DNA from: an uncultured Hyphomicrobiales bacterium
Lineage (GTDB): Bacteria; Pseudomonadota; Alphaproteobacteria; Rhizobiales; Aestuariivirgaceae
Direction of reading: 5' to 3'
Assembly: GCA_903930095.1 (NCBI GenBank)
Contig: CAIYXE010000166.1
Span: 1-5,206 of the forward strand
Length of the DNA: 5,206 nucleotides
Shown: positions 1 to 4,736 of the stretch, piece by piece
Layout of the letters: each line of letters starts with the position of its first letter
Position numbering within the stretch: position 1 is the first letter of the stretch
Program-made: the position numbers and the translations under genes
Notes under the pieces: model-generated
Database searches by the model: none
Seen by the model: the letters and a program-made list of their open reading frames with translations, nothing else
What the model was told of the DNA's origin: nothing

Positions 1-190
1 GCCGTCCCCGAACGTCAACCTCAACGCCTCCCAACATCAACATCCGTGATCGTCCTTCGGGGCGAGGACCAGTCGTGTCTTCAGACGCAACTAATCATCA
101 GCCTACTGATGAACGCTAACCTGATGAATAGATCGGGCTAGACCCTGTTTGCGATGCTGGTCTTCGGCTCTATTTCAGCTCCTCTAGCTG
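1..190. other. unassigned left margin
   Basis: I see no convincing gene in this stretch. On the minus strand it lies just beyond the stop of the transposase remnant, so its right part (roughly 120-190) probably includes the terminal non-coding end of that insertion sequence, but I could not define a terminal inverted repeat. A short hairpin is visible: TCATCAG at 95-101 and CTGATGA at 106-112 with a 4-base loop. A third copy of CTGATGA lies at 121-127. No function is assigned. Confidence 0.4.
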
Positions 191-625
191 TTACTCAACC
201 TGTAGGACTAAAGCCAGGGCACGTTCCTGGTCCACCAGGTCCAAAGGTCTGCAGCAGCCGTCGGCTTCTTGTGGCGAACGCCCGTCGTAAGCCGGACACG
301 TGCGTTCGCTGCTATGCAGTCTGATCCATTCGGCAATGACGCGTTTGGTGATGAAACCATACGTCAGCCCATGCAGAGGGGGGGCCTCGCATCTCGACAA
401 TCGCCACAGGCGTTCTATGCAAATGCTATCCATGTAGTGTCCCCGTCCGTCCATCGAGATGGTCACGCCGAAATTTGTCAGTGCGCCAGTGAAGTCTACC
501 CTTGTAAATCCGCGGCCCTGGGAGGTGTATTATATCATCGGGCTACCGTATCTGGACAAGGCCTCATTCAGGGCGTCGACGCAATGACCAGCGTTCATCG
601 TCCCCGACGAACATCAGGCCAACGC
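191..625 (-). pseudogene. IS3-group transposase orfB, C-terminal part (broken)
   Basis: This is the C-terminal half of an rve-type (DDE) integrase-like transposase that once cut and joined IS ends. The minus-strand frame reads through MNAGHCVDALNEALSRYG, then Q-G-R-G-F-T where the family has DQGSQFT, then VDFTGAL, TISMDGRGHYMD, IERLWR, RVIAEWI and YDGRSPQEA, ending at TAA 191-193. This follows the family order closely. In-frame stops occur at about 612-614 (where the family has Trp in LAW) and within the segment just before Y-T-S-Q-G (about 530). The second catalytic Asp (NTDQ in relatives) is Ser here; the catalytic Glu in IERLWR remains. The open stretch from 466 down is only the surviving tail, and its ATG is internal, not a true start. 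Confidence 0.85.
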
Positions 626-639
626 ATGCTGTGCGACCT

Positions 640-870
640 TATCGTCGAATCTAGGCCTGCGATGCGTCCTCCAATCATAGGTAGCACTTTCCACAACAGC
701 GTAACGCCAGACATAGTTGATCTGTTAAGCGCTGAGATATATGCGGTCCCCATCGCTTCGCCAGATCCGCTCCACCCGCTGGTCGTTGACCGGGTGCCGC
801 ACATGTGAGGCTTTCTGCTATCGACAGATTCCGCCGTACATGTGCGCTGTACGCCGGGCATCGCCCCTGG
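640..870 (-). pseudogene. IS407-group transposase orfB, N-terminal and early catalytic part (broken)
   Basis: On the minus strand from about 790 down the frame reads VNDQRVERIWR, then S-D-G-D-R-I-Y-L-S-A, a stop, then QINYVWRYAVVESATYDWRT. In IS407-type orfB the order is VNDKRVERIWRREG, a lysine-rich linker, then NDGSCIRL and NHVWSYDFV. About 20 codons of linker therefore appear deleted between VERIWR and SDGDRI. The first catalytic Asp (WSYD in relatives) is Ala here. A stop codon interrupts the frame just before QINYVW (about 724-726) and another lies upstream in the segment around 815. The frame runs directly into the IS3-group-like tail, which gives the chimeric appearance. Confidence 0.75.
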
Positions 871-879
871 CTCGGGCGT

Positions 880-1175
880 CTCACTGGCGCAGACCTTCGG
901 TTCTCAATGCCGCCTTATTCAGGACAGGCATGTCCATGCTGGCGTCGGAGAAGGCGTTCTGGAGCCAAGCATCTTCAAGCTCCAGCTCCTTCAGCCGGTT
1001 CACATGTTCCAGATTCAGGCCACCGCCTGTCGTAAGTCACGTCTGCCACCCCAGTCTGCAGAACCGCATCGGTCACCGAGGTTTCCCATGAAGCTGAAAC
1101 ATCGACCTGCCAGAACTGCGCGATGATCTCTTATCGTGAGCGCCCTTTTCAGTGGAACATCCCAATCATTCTCGA
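880..1175 (-). pseudogene. IS3-family orfA (broken)
   Basis: orfA encodes the DNA-binding, HTH plus leucine-zipper half of IS3-family transposases. On the minus strand from 1130 the frame reads EIIAQFWQVDV, then SVTDAVLQTGVADVTYDRRW, matching the family's EIIAkLRqVDV and SVTEAvRqiGVTevTYYRW helix-turn-helix. After a frameshift near 1010-1020 the next frame reads LNLEHVNRLKELELEDAWLQ, then NAFSDASMDMPVLNKAA, matching the family's VKRLKELEkEN and RLRRAVSDLTLDKLILKEAA zipper region, with a stop after GLRQ at about 878. A stop also sits just before EIIA (about 1131-1133). The original start, perhaps ATG near 1158, is not secure. Non-functional. Confidence 0.8.
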
Positions 1176-1185
1176 CGCCACAACA

Positions 1186-1378
1186 CGCTCTCCAAATCCG
1201 ATCACCTCCATGAGCGCGGATCAAAGGCCAGCATGACGAGACCGACAATCAGAGAAAAGAAGTCTCATGCCTGGTGACTGGTCGTTGAGGACACACGGCG
1301 GGAGCCCGTCTTGTCTATCGACAAGGATCCCATGTGAGTTCTCAGTGTAAATCAGCTCGCCGACGCTCCAAACATGGT
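1186..1378. other. intergenic gap between IS remnant and cupin gene
   Basis: No gene is supported here. A perfect 6-bp hairpin lies at 1310-1325 (CTTGTC, loop TATC, GACAAG), about 55 bases beyond the stop of the minus-strand cupin gene. It has no following T-run on either strand, so it is at best a weak 3' structure. Confidence 0.4.
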
Positions 1379-1798
1379 TCACGGCCTTGGAATGACATCC
1401 TTGGCGCCTTCGGCGCCCATATAGACGGCGAGCAGCTGGACCGGGCTACCGGTGACATTCGTGCCGGCGTGTTCAATGGCCATGGCCTCCATGAAGGACT
1501 GCCCCTTCTTGAAGATCTTCACTCCGTACTTGCCATAATCGACGGACACTTCCCCTTCGAGGACATAAACGAAGAGCGGGACGCCGTGCTGATGCACCAT
1601 GGTCTTCTCACCAGGCGCAATGGTTACGAGCATGGCGCTGATCTTGGCGGGGCCGGTCGTCGGGTAGGCGATCTCCTCATCCATGACCGTCTTGCTGGTC
1701 GACAGCAGTGGAACGGCCGGGTAGCCGTCCGCTGCGGCCTGTGCTGTCAAGGCGCCGAGAATGGCTACAGTGTAAATTGCAGACCTGATGATCCTCAT
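1379..1798 (-). CDS. exported single-domain cupin protein
   Basis: A 139-residue protein with an N-terminal Sec signal peptide: basic MRIIR, a hydrophobic core at about residues 7-19, and likely cleavage in the TAQAAADG region (after Ala21 or Ala23). The mature part is one cupin_2-like beta barrel. Cupin motif 1 is visible around residues 63-82, with the metal-ligand histidines H69 and H71 (HQH) and then FVYVLEGEV. Cupin motif 2 lies at 98-114, with H110 and N114. The usual motif-1 glutamate ligand position falls on Leu75 or Phe76, so the metal site is atypical. Such proteins may bind a metal or small ligand in the periplasm or outside the cell; the substrate is unknown. The start at 1798 is supported by a purine-rich GGAGACGGAGA upstream (1801-1811). 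It is a lone minus-strand gene, not in an operon. The fold is secure, the function is not. Confidence 0.9.
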   Translation of the reverse strand: MRIIRSAIYTVAILGALTAQAAADGYPAVPLLSTSKTVMDEEIAYPTTGPAKISAMLVTIAPGEKTMVHQHGVPLFVYVLEGEVSVDYGKYGVKIFKKGQSFMEAMAIEHAGTNVTGSPVQLLAVYMGAEGAKDVIPRP

Positions 1799-1800
1799 CT

Positions 1801-1811
1801 TCTCCGTCTCC
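1801..1811 (-). promoter_or_regulatory. ribosome binding site of the cupin gene
   Basis: Read on the minus strand this is GGAGACGGAGA, two overlapping Shine-Dalgarno-like motifs. The distal GGAG is about 9 bases from the ATG at 1798, the proximal one only about 2. The distal copy is the likely functional one and supports the chosen start. Confidence 0.6.
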
Positions 1812-1975
1812 GCTTAGTGGAATTATGATCCAAGGGCCGATGTTGCCACGGACAGAAGCTCCCAGCAAGCGGGCGAGCCACGGAATGATGCAATCCTAAC
1901 TAGCAATTTATGTGCCGAGATGTTGCTTTTGGCTTGGTTCCAATGCCGCCGGACTGCAGGGCTGGATCAGGCGAG

Positions 1976-2155
1976 ATGATTGCCATGAACGTCCAGGTTC
2001 TTGGTGACGGGGACAATCTATCTGCAATTGACCTGTCCGACTTTGTGAATGGATGTAGAACCGAAAGATATCAAAAGGAATTTCTGGAGCATGGGCGGAG
2101 CCGATTCTGGATCTGCCATATCAACAGTCCACAACTCTCCGCGTACTTCGACTGA
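1976..2155 (+). CDS. possible small hypothetical protein
   Basis: An open frame of 59 codons starting at ATG 1976, preceded by a weak GGCGAG; the frame stays open upstream to an ATG at 1910, which has no ribosome binding site. It reads acidic and unremarkable (for example NLSAIDLSDFVNG and KEFLEHGRSRFW), with no signal peptide, membrane segment or motif I recognise. The opposite strand is also partly open. It could be a chance frame or a fragment of a decayed gene. I assign no function. Confidence 0.2.
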   Translation: MIAMNVQVLGDGDNLSAIDLSDFVNGCRTERYQKEFLEHGRSRFWICHINSPQLSAYFD

Positions 2156-2271
2156 CCTGATCGGGAGGAGGCCGTCAACCTAACAGGTCAGAGCACGCGA
2201 AAACACTGCAGCATTGACTACGTGTATTGACTTGGAGGCCGAGGAAGCCCAGCTTCCACCTCCGAATGCAC

Positions 2272-2275
2272 AGGA
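2272..2275 (+). promoter_or_regulatory. ribosome binding site of the barrel-protein gene
   Basis: AGGA lies 7 bases before the ATG at 2283. An out-of-frame ATG at 2276 directly after it ends quickly and is unlikely to be used, because only the 2283 start gives a complete signal peptide. Confidence 0.55.
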
Positions 2276-2282
2276 ATGAAAA

Positions 2283-2756
2283 ATGAGAGCCGTCGCAACT
2301 TACCTCCTCGCTTTAGTCGCACTCGCCATCCCAGCTCATGCCGGTTCGACCATCACCGTTCGTCATGGTGAGGTCTCCGCTCCGATTTACATTGACTTGG
2401 GTGATTCAGGGCAATCCGTGGGTGACCAACGGATCTGGCATTATGATGGTCAAGACGACAAGAGCGCAATAGTCACGATGGACTGGGTAATGACGACGAC
2501 GGCGACAACGAATGCCCCCAACACATTCGAGAGCAGAACTACGCTCGGCATATTCACGTTCTCCAGCGGTACACAAGATCGAATTCTGCTTCAGGGCATC
2601 GGATTTTACCCAACATCTGGATCCACTCTCAAGGCACATACAACACTGGAGCGTGCAATCATTGGCGGTACGGGTCAGTTTTCTGGTGTGTCAGGCAGTG
2701 TGGTATCGACCCATCTTGATGACGGGACATGGAAGCACGAATTCCGGATGGACTGA
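2283..2756 (+). CDS. exported allene oxide cyclase/dirigent-like barrel protein
   Basis: A 157-residue protein with a clear Sec signal peptide (MRAVATYLLALVALAIPAHA, cleavage expected after Ala20). The mature part looks like the bacterial members of the allene oxide cyclase-like/dirigent barrel superfamily: a strand-rich region with GDQRIWHYDGQD (residues 48-59) and DWVMTTTA (67-74), then SRTTLGIFTF (84-93) and the hallmark AIIGGTGQFSGVSG (125-138), ending with STHLDDGTWKHEF (142-154). In plants the family includes allene oxide cyclase (jasmonate synthesis) and dirigent proteins (stereo-control of phenoxy-radical coupling). The bacterial homologues have no firmly known activity, so only the fold is called. 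It stands alone on the plus strand; the upstream neighbour is the divergent cupin and the downstream one a broken peptidase gene. Start chosen from the signal peptide and the AGGA at 2272. Confidence 0.85.
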   Translation: MRAVATYLLALVALAIPAHAGSTITVRHGEVSAPIYIDLGDSGQSVGDQRIWHYDGQDDKSAIVTMDWVMTTTATTNAPNTFESRTTLGIFTFSSGTQDRILLQGIGFYPTSGSTLKAHTTLERAIIGGTGQFSGVSGSVVSTHLDDGTWKHEFRMD

Positions 2757-2786
2757 TGCAATTATGCCAACCACTTGACGCTCTCA

Positions 2787-2809
2787 CGTGAGGTGACAGA
2801 TCACCTACG
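2787..2809 (+). terminator. stem-loop 30 bases after the barrel-protein gene
   Basis: AGGTGA (2791-2796) and TCACCT (2801-2806) form a perfect 6-bp stem with loop CAGA. CGT (2787-2789) and ACG (2807-2809) extend it to 9 bp past one bulged G. Position fits a 3' end of the 2283-2756 transcript, but no T-run follows, so it may be an RNA-stabilising hairpin and not an intrinsic terminator. Confidence 0.35.
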
Positions 2810-3072
2810 GGACGATACGGCAAAAGACGCCCAAGCCAATAACGCGCGACTGTTGATGGTCAATTCAATGCAGGAAGATTGCACTCGGTCCAGACAATCG
2901 TCACGGCTGGGCGGATGCGTTAATCATCTCTGTATCGCGCGGCGGCAGGCAGACTACCGGCTTGACGGTTGCAGCAAATAGGCCCTGCCAATGTGTTGAG
3001 CGCCGCTGCCGCCCTCTTGACGGTGGGTGCTTCAGCAAAAGGCTCGTGCGATCTCCTCGTCATTCTGCCGAT

Positions 3073-3077
3073 GGAGG
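3073..3077 (+). promoter_or_regulatory. ribosome binding site of the broken prepilin peptidase gene
   Basis: GGAGG lies 5 bases before ATG 3083. It favours 3083 as the ancestral start over the in-frame ATGs at 3071 and 2969, since translation from 3083 begins directly with the first hydrophobic segment (ALLAFIMGLIAI). Confidence 0.5.
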
Positions 3078-3082
3078 CGGCG

Positions 3083-3530
3083 ATGGCGAGGGCCCTTCTC
3101 GCCTTCATCATGGGCCTAATCGCAATCGCTGATGTTCGCTACTTCTGTATTCCTGAACTTCCGTCCCCTCTCGTGATCTCAGCGGGGATGGTTGCGAATG
3201 CATTTGTATTCGTGGTGGCGAGTGGTTCGCCGCGCCCATGCAGATCCACTCCGGCGCGCTGGCGGGAGGGAGTACGTTCTTTCGGCTTCGAATCGTCTAG
3301 GAACGGTAACTCCGCATTGAGTGCCTTGGCCTTGGCGACGTGAAACTCGCTGCCGTGGCAGGTGCGTGGCTGGTTCCCCGGCCACTCCCCCCGCTTGCCT
3401 TGTCGCCGCACTCAGTGGACTGTTGGCGATTGGTCTCCAGACTGTCGTCAAGACAGGAGAGCAACTCCTTGCCTAGTCGGTTGTTCCCTTTGGCGTGTTC
3501 AAAACGCCGGTGTTTCTGATGTTCTGGATC
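3083..3530 (+). pseudogene. prepilin peptidase (GspO/PilD-type, catalytic domain only), frameshifted
   Basis: Prepilin peptidases are inner-membrane aspartate proteases that cut the leader of type IV pilins and T2SS pseudopilins. Frame 1, from ATG 3083, reads ALLAFIMGLIAIADVRYFCIP with the first catalytic Asp at 3131-3133, then PLVISAGMVANAF. Near 3230-3240 the homology moves to the next frame: PMQIHSGALAGGSTFFRLRI, stops at 3298-3300 and 3307-3309, then ECLGLGDVKLAAVAGAWL, with the signature GxGD and second catalytic Asp at 3337-3339. Near a six-C run at 3387-3392 it moves again: LVAALSGLLAIGLQTVV, a stop at 3474-3476, then SVVPFGVF. Each shift fits a missing single base. The length, about 150 codons, fits a single-domain peptidase without the N-terminal methylase domain. 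Inactive as read, unless the lesions are sequencing errors. The 3' end is approximate. Confidence 0.85.
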
Positions 3531-3872
3531 CGGCGATTGTTCACTCATACTTTGCTGCCCGGAGACTCCATGGACACCTGGCAGGGCATGAGACATCGAA
3601 ACGCCTGCATTCCGCGGGCCGCCTGCCAGTGAGACTGAGGACTGAAGCCGGCTGCTCACTGCAGTGGCAAGCCCAATCCGTATGGAACGGGCAAACGAAG
3701 CGTATCGTCAGGCGCGATGCCCGCAACAGTCGCGGCCTTGGCAGGCTAGGATCTGATCAACAATAAACTGGCGAAAGAACCCCTGAATGCCTGGCGGGTC
3801 GAACTGGTCTTCAATCACTGCTGCGAGGTATGCATAATAAGGGTAATTATTCATCTTTTAGTTGCGTATCTC

Positions 3873-3895
3873 AAAAGCGATCATCTAGGCTTTTT
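3873..3895 (+). terminator. weak terminator-like hairpin with T-run
   Basis: AAAAGC (3873-3878) pairs with GCTTTT (3889-3894), with a 10-base loop, and five T's end at 3895. The stem has only two G-C pairs, so the structure is weak and may be chance in AT-rich DNA. Confidence 0.2.
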
Positions 3896-3899
3896 CTGG

Positions 3900-3905
3900 T
3901 ATAAC
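3900..3905 (+). promoter_or_regulatory. candidate -10 element for the Sel1-repeat gene
   Basis: TATAAC, about 120 bases upstream of the TTG start at 4028, within the most AT-rich part of the window. No good -35 lies at 16-18 bases upstream, so this is tentative. Confidence 0.25.
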
Positions 3906-3915
3906 GTAGCCAAAT

Positions 3916-3961
3916 TCGCGAGTAGGCTCTGAATTTTCGACCCAAGTTTCACGACTCGCGA
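3916..3961. repeat. 8-bp inverted repeat upstream of the Sel1-repeat gene
   Basis: TCGCGAGT at 3916-3923 and ACTCGCGA at 3954-3961 are exact reverse complements, separated by 30 bases. Each contains the palindrome TCGCGA. The pair lies just downstream of the candidate -10 and about 65 bases before the TTG start at 4028, so it could be a paired operator or the base of a leader-RNA stem. Function not known. Confidence 0.5.
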
Positions 3962-4014
3962 GGGTTCTGGCAGAATTGGCGACCTGTACTTGCCGGAGAA
4001 GACGACGTGAGTTT

Positions 4015-4020
4015 GAGGAG
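4015..4020 (+). promoter_or_regulatory. ribosome binding site that fixes a TTG start
   Basis: GAGGAG ends 7 bases before TTG 4028. An in-frame TAG lies at 4022-4024, so no earlier start is possible, and the TTG begins a protein with a good signal peptide. This strong site makes the TTG start credible. Confidence 0.7.
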
Positions 4021-4027
4021 ATAGTAC

Positions 4028-4627
4028 TTGTTCTGCAGCGCCCGTCACCGCGTCACTGCTGTTTTCAGGCTCGTGTTGGCCTTACCGCTGCTGATCGCCC
4101 TGTGTGAAGCTGCCTGGTCAAACGACTATAACGAAGGTGTTTCTCTTTTCCGCAGCGGCCGATATGTAGAAGCAGTATCGTTGGTCAAGCCGCTTGCGCA
4201 GCAGGGGGATCCCTTCGCGCAGTTTGCCGTCGGGTCGATGTATGATGACGGGTTGGGCCTGCCGCAGAGTTTCTCGGATGCGCTTTACTGGTATGGTAAG
4301 GCCGCTCATCAAGGCCTTGTCGATGCTCAGTATATTCTTGCGCGTATGCACGGCCGCGGGAGAGGCGTTGAGCAGAGTGCCTCTCAGGCGTTCTTCTGGT
4401 TCAACCTTGCAGGCGCAGGCGGTTATCCTGATGCGCCCCGGTTGAGAGATCAGCACCGGCACCAGATAAGCCGCCAGCAACAGGAAAGACTGGAGGCCAA
4501 AGCCGTGAAGTGGCAGGCGCAACATCCGGCATCATTTACCTGCAGGGATCGAAACTGCGTATATCCGTCCTGGACAAAAAAGCCACGCTGGCATCAACTT
4601 ATCTTCTTGGACGATGTCAATGAATGA
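4028..4627 (+). CDS. exported Sel1-repeat (TPR-like) protein
   Basis: A 199-residue protein starting at TTG with a strong GAGGAG site. The N-terminus is a Sec signal peptide: basic residues to Arg14, hydrophobic core VLALPLLIALC (16-26), likely cleavage in the EAAWSND region (27-33). IALC resembles a lipobox, but Leu before Cys argues against lipidation. Then come a TPR-like helix pair (DYNEGVSLFRSGRYVEAVSL, 33-52) and two Sel1 repeats: residues 61-96 (GDPFAQFAVGSMYDDGLGL, ending YWYGKAAHQG) and 97-132 (LVDAQYILARMHGRGRGV, ending FFWFNLAGAGG). A C-terminal helix (about 145-166) and a tail with Cys172 and Cys177 follow, the cysteines perhaps forming a disulfide. Sel1 proteins usually act as protein-binding scaffolds. 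Just upstream of gspE, it may assist the secretion apparatus in the periplasm; that is inference. Its stop overlaps a 38-codon ORF that leads into gspE. Confidence 0.85.
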   Translation: MFCSARHRVTAVFRLVLALPLLIALCEAAWSNDYNEGVSLFRSGRYVEAVSLVKPLAQQGDPFAQFAVGSMYDDGLGLPQSFSDALYWYGKAAHQGLVDAQYILARMHGRGRGVEQSASQAFFWFNLAGAGGYPDAPRLRDQHRHQISRQQQERLEAKAVKWQAQHPASFTCRDRNCVYPSWTKKPRWHQLIFLDDVNE

Positions 4628-4736
4628 GATGTGGCCTCACCATGTGTTCCGCAACGTTCACCATGGGAGGATGCACCGGCTGGTGCAATGCGCGGCTTCG
4701 TTCGCCATGAATTCCATCATGTCAGAGAATGATTGA
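4620..4736 (+). CDS. small ORF bridging the Sel1-repeat gene and gspE
   Basis: A 38-codon frame whose ATG (4620-4622) overlaps the end of the Sel1-repeat gene (stop TGA 4625-4627) and whose TGA stop (4734-4736) overlaps the TTG start of gspE (4733-4735). The peptide is His- and Met-rich (WPHHVFRNVHHGRMHRLVQC, residues 5-24) with no signal peptide or known domain. The ribosome binding site is poor. It could be a leader ORF that couples translation of gspE to the upstream gene, a real small protein, or chance. Only the overlaps are directly visible. Confidence 0.3.
   Translation: MNEMWPHHVFRNVHHGRMHRLVQCAASFAMNSIMSEND
4672..4687. repeat. short palindromic hairpin between the Sel1-repeat gene and gspE
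   Basis: TGCACC (4672-4677), loop GGCT, GGTGCA (4682-4687): a perfect 6-bp stem 45 bases before the gspE start, lying within the small bridging ORF. No T-run follows, so it is not a typical terminator; in mRNA it could affect gspE translation. Confidence 0.3.

Larger units (their letters stand above)
191..1185 (-). mobile_element. decayed, apparently chimeric IS3-family insertion sequence
   Basis: Read on the minus strand, this stretch carries recognisable orfA then orfB remnants of an IS3-family element in the usual order. The total is about 1 kb against the usual 1.2-1.3 kb, so material is missing. The front (about 1130 down to about 640) resembles the IS407 group: a leucine-zipper-like orfA, then NDQRVERIW and NYVW motifs of orfB. 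The back (about 625 down to 191) resembles the IS3 group: an ISMDGRG motif followed by IERLWR. The two halves now sit in one reading frame. In-frame stops, a frameshift in orfA and loss of two catalytic acidic residues make it inactive. I could not locate terminal inverted repeats or a target-site duplication, so the outer limits are approximate. Confidence 0.8.
1799..2282. other. long intergenic region between divergent cupin and barrel-protein genes
   Basis: The left part is the upstream region of the minus-strand cupin; a CATAAT-like -10 is readable there on the minus strand (about 1821-1826) but without a good -35. The right part precedes the plus-strand barrel gene and contains two copies of TTGACT, at 2214-2219 and 2227-2232, each -35-like, but neither has a clear -10 about 17 bases on. 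A small open frame at 1976-2155 is listed separately. I see no RNA gene or mobile element. Confidence 0.5.
2757..3082 (+). other. non-genic stretch with a coding-like fragment
   Basis: No intact gene is supported. One plus-strand frame is open from 2857 to about 3130 without a convincing start. Its first part, at 2875-2979, reads like real protein (ALGPDNRHGWADALIISV, then SRGGRQTTGLTV), after which the frame degenerates into arginine and cysteine-rich sequence. Given the T2SS genes downstream, it may be debris of a neighbouring secretion gene, but I cannot identify which. Confidence 0.3.
3531..4027 (+). other. intergenic stretch with a possible decayed coding remnant
   Basis: No intact gene. 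In the plus-strand frame that contains 3660-3662, protein-like sequence runs CSGKPNPYGTGKRS, then GAMPATVAALAG, a TAG at 3750-3752, then DLINNKLAKEPLNAWRVELV, and on to a TGA at 3929-3931. This looks like a former gene broken by at least one stop, but I do not recognise the family and its 5' end is unclear. From about 3825 the DNA is more AT-rich and probably holds the promoter region of the Sel1-repeat gene. Confidence 0.35.

Noticed and set aside
269..808. Plus-strand open frame of 179 codons
   Set aside because: It lies antisense to the transposase remnant, whose minus-strand motifs are recognisable, and its own translation resembles no protein family.
1015..1248. Minus-strand open frame of 77 codons
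   Set aside because: It is out of frame with the orfA remnant motifs for its second half, and has no recognisable content of its own.
1334..1828. Plus-strand open frame of 164 codons
   Set aside because: It is the antisense shadow of the cupin gene, which has a signal peptide, cupin motifs and a ribosome binding site on the minus strand.
2214..2255. TTGACT motifs as a sigma-70 promoter for the barrel-protein gene
   Set aside because: Two -35-like copies are present but no -10-like hexamer sits 16-18 bases after either, so I noted them only in the intergenic description.
3139..3659. Several overlapping minus-strand open frames
   Set aside because: They are shadows of the broken prepilin peptidase gene, whose motifs are on the plus strand.
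3700..3760. Possible cobalamin riboswitch, from the string GCCCGCAACAGTCGCGG
   Set aside because: It resembles the conserved CCCGCAACTGT core only partly. The other conserved boxes and the expected downstream B12 gene are missing, and the interval lies in a protein-like frame.
4118..4525. Minus-strand open frame of 135 codons
   Set aside because: It is antisense to the Sel1-repeat gene, which shows clear repeats and a signal peptide; the minus-strand translation has no family signature.
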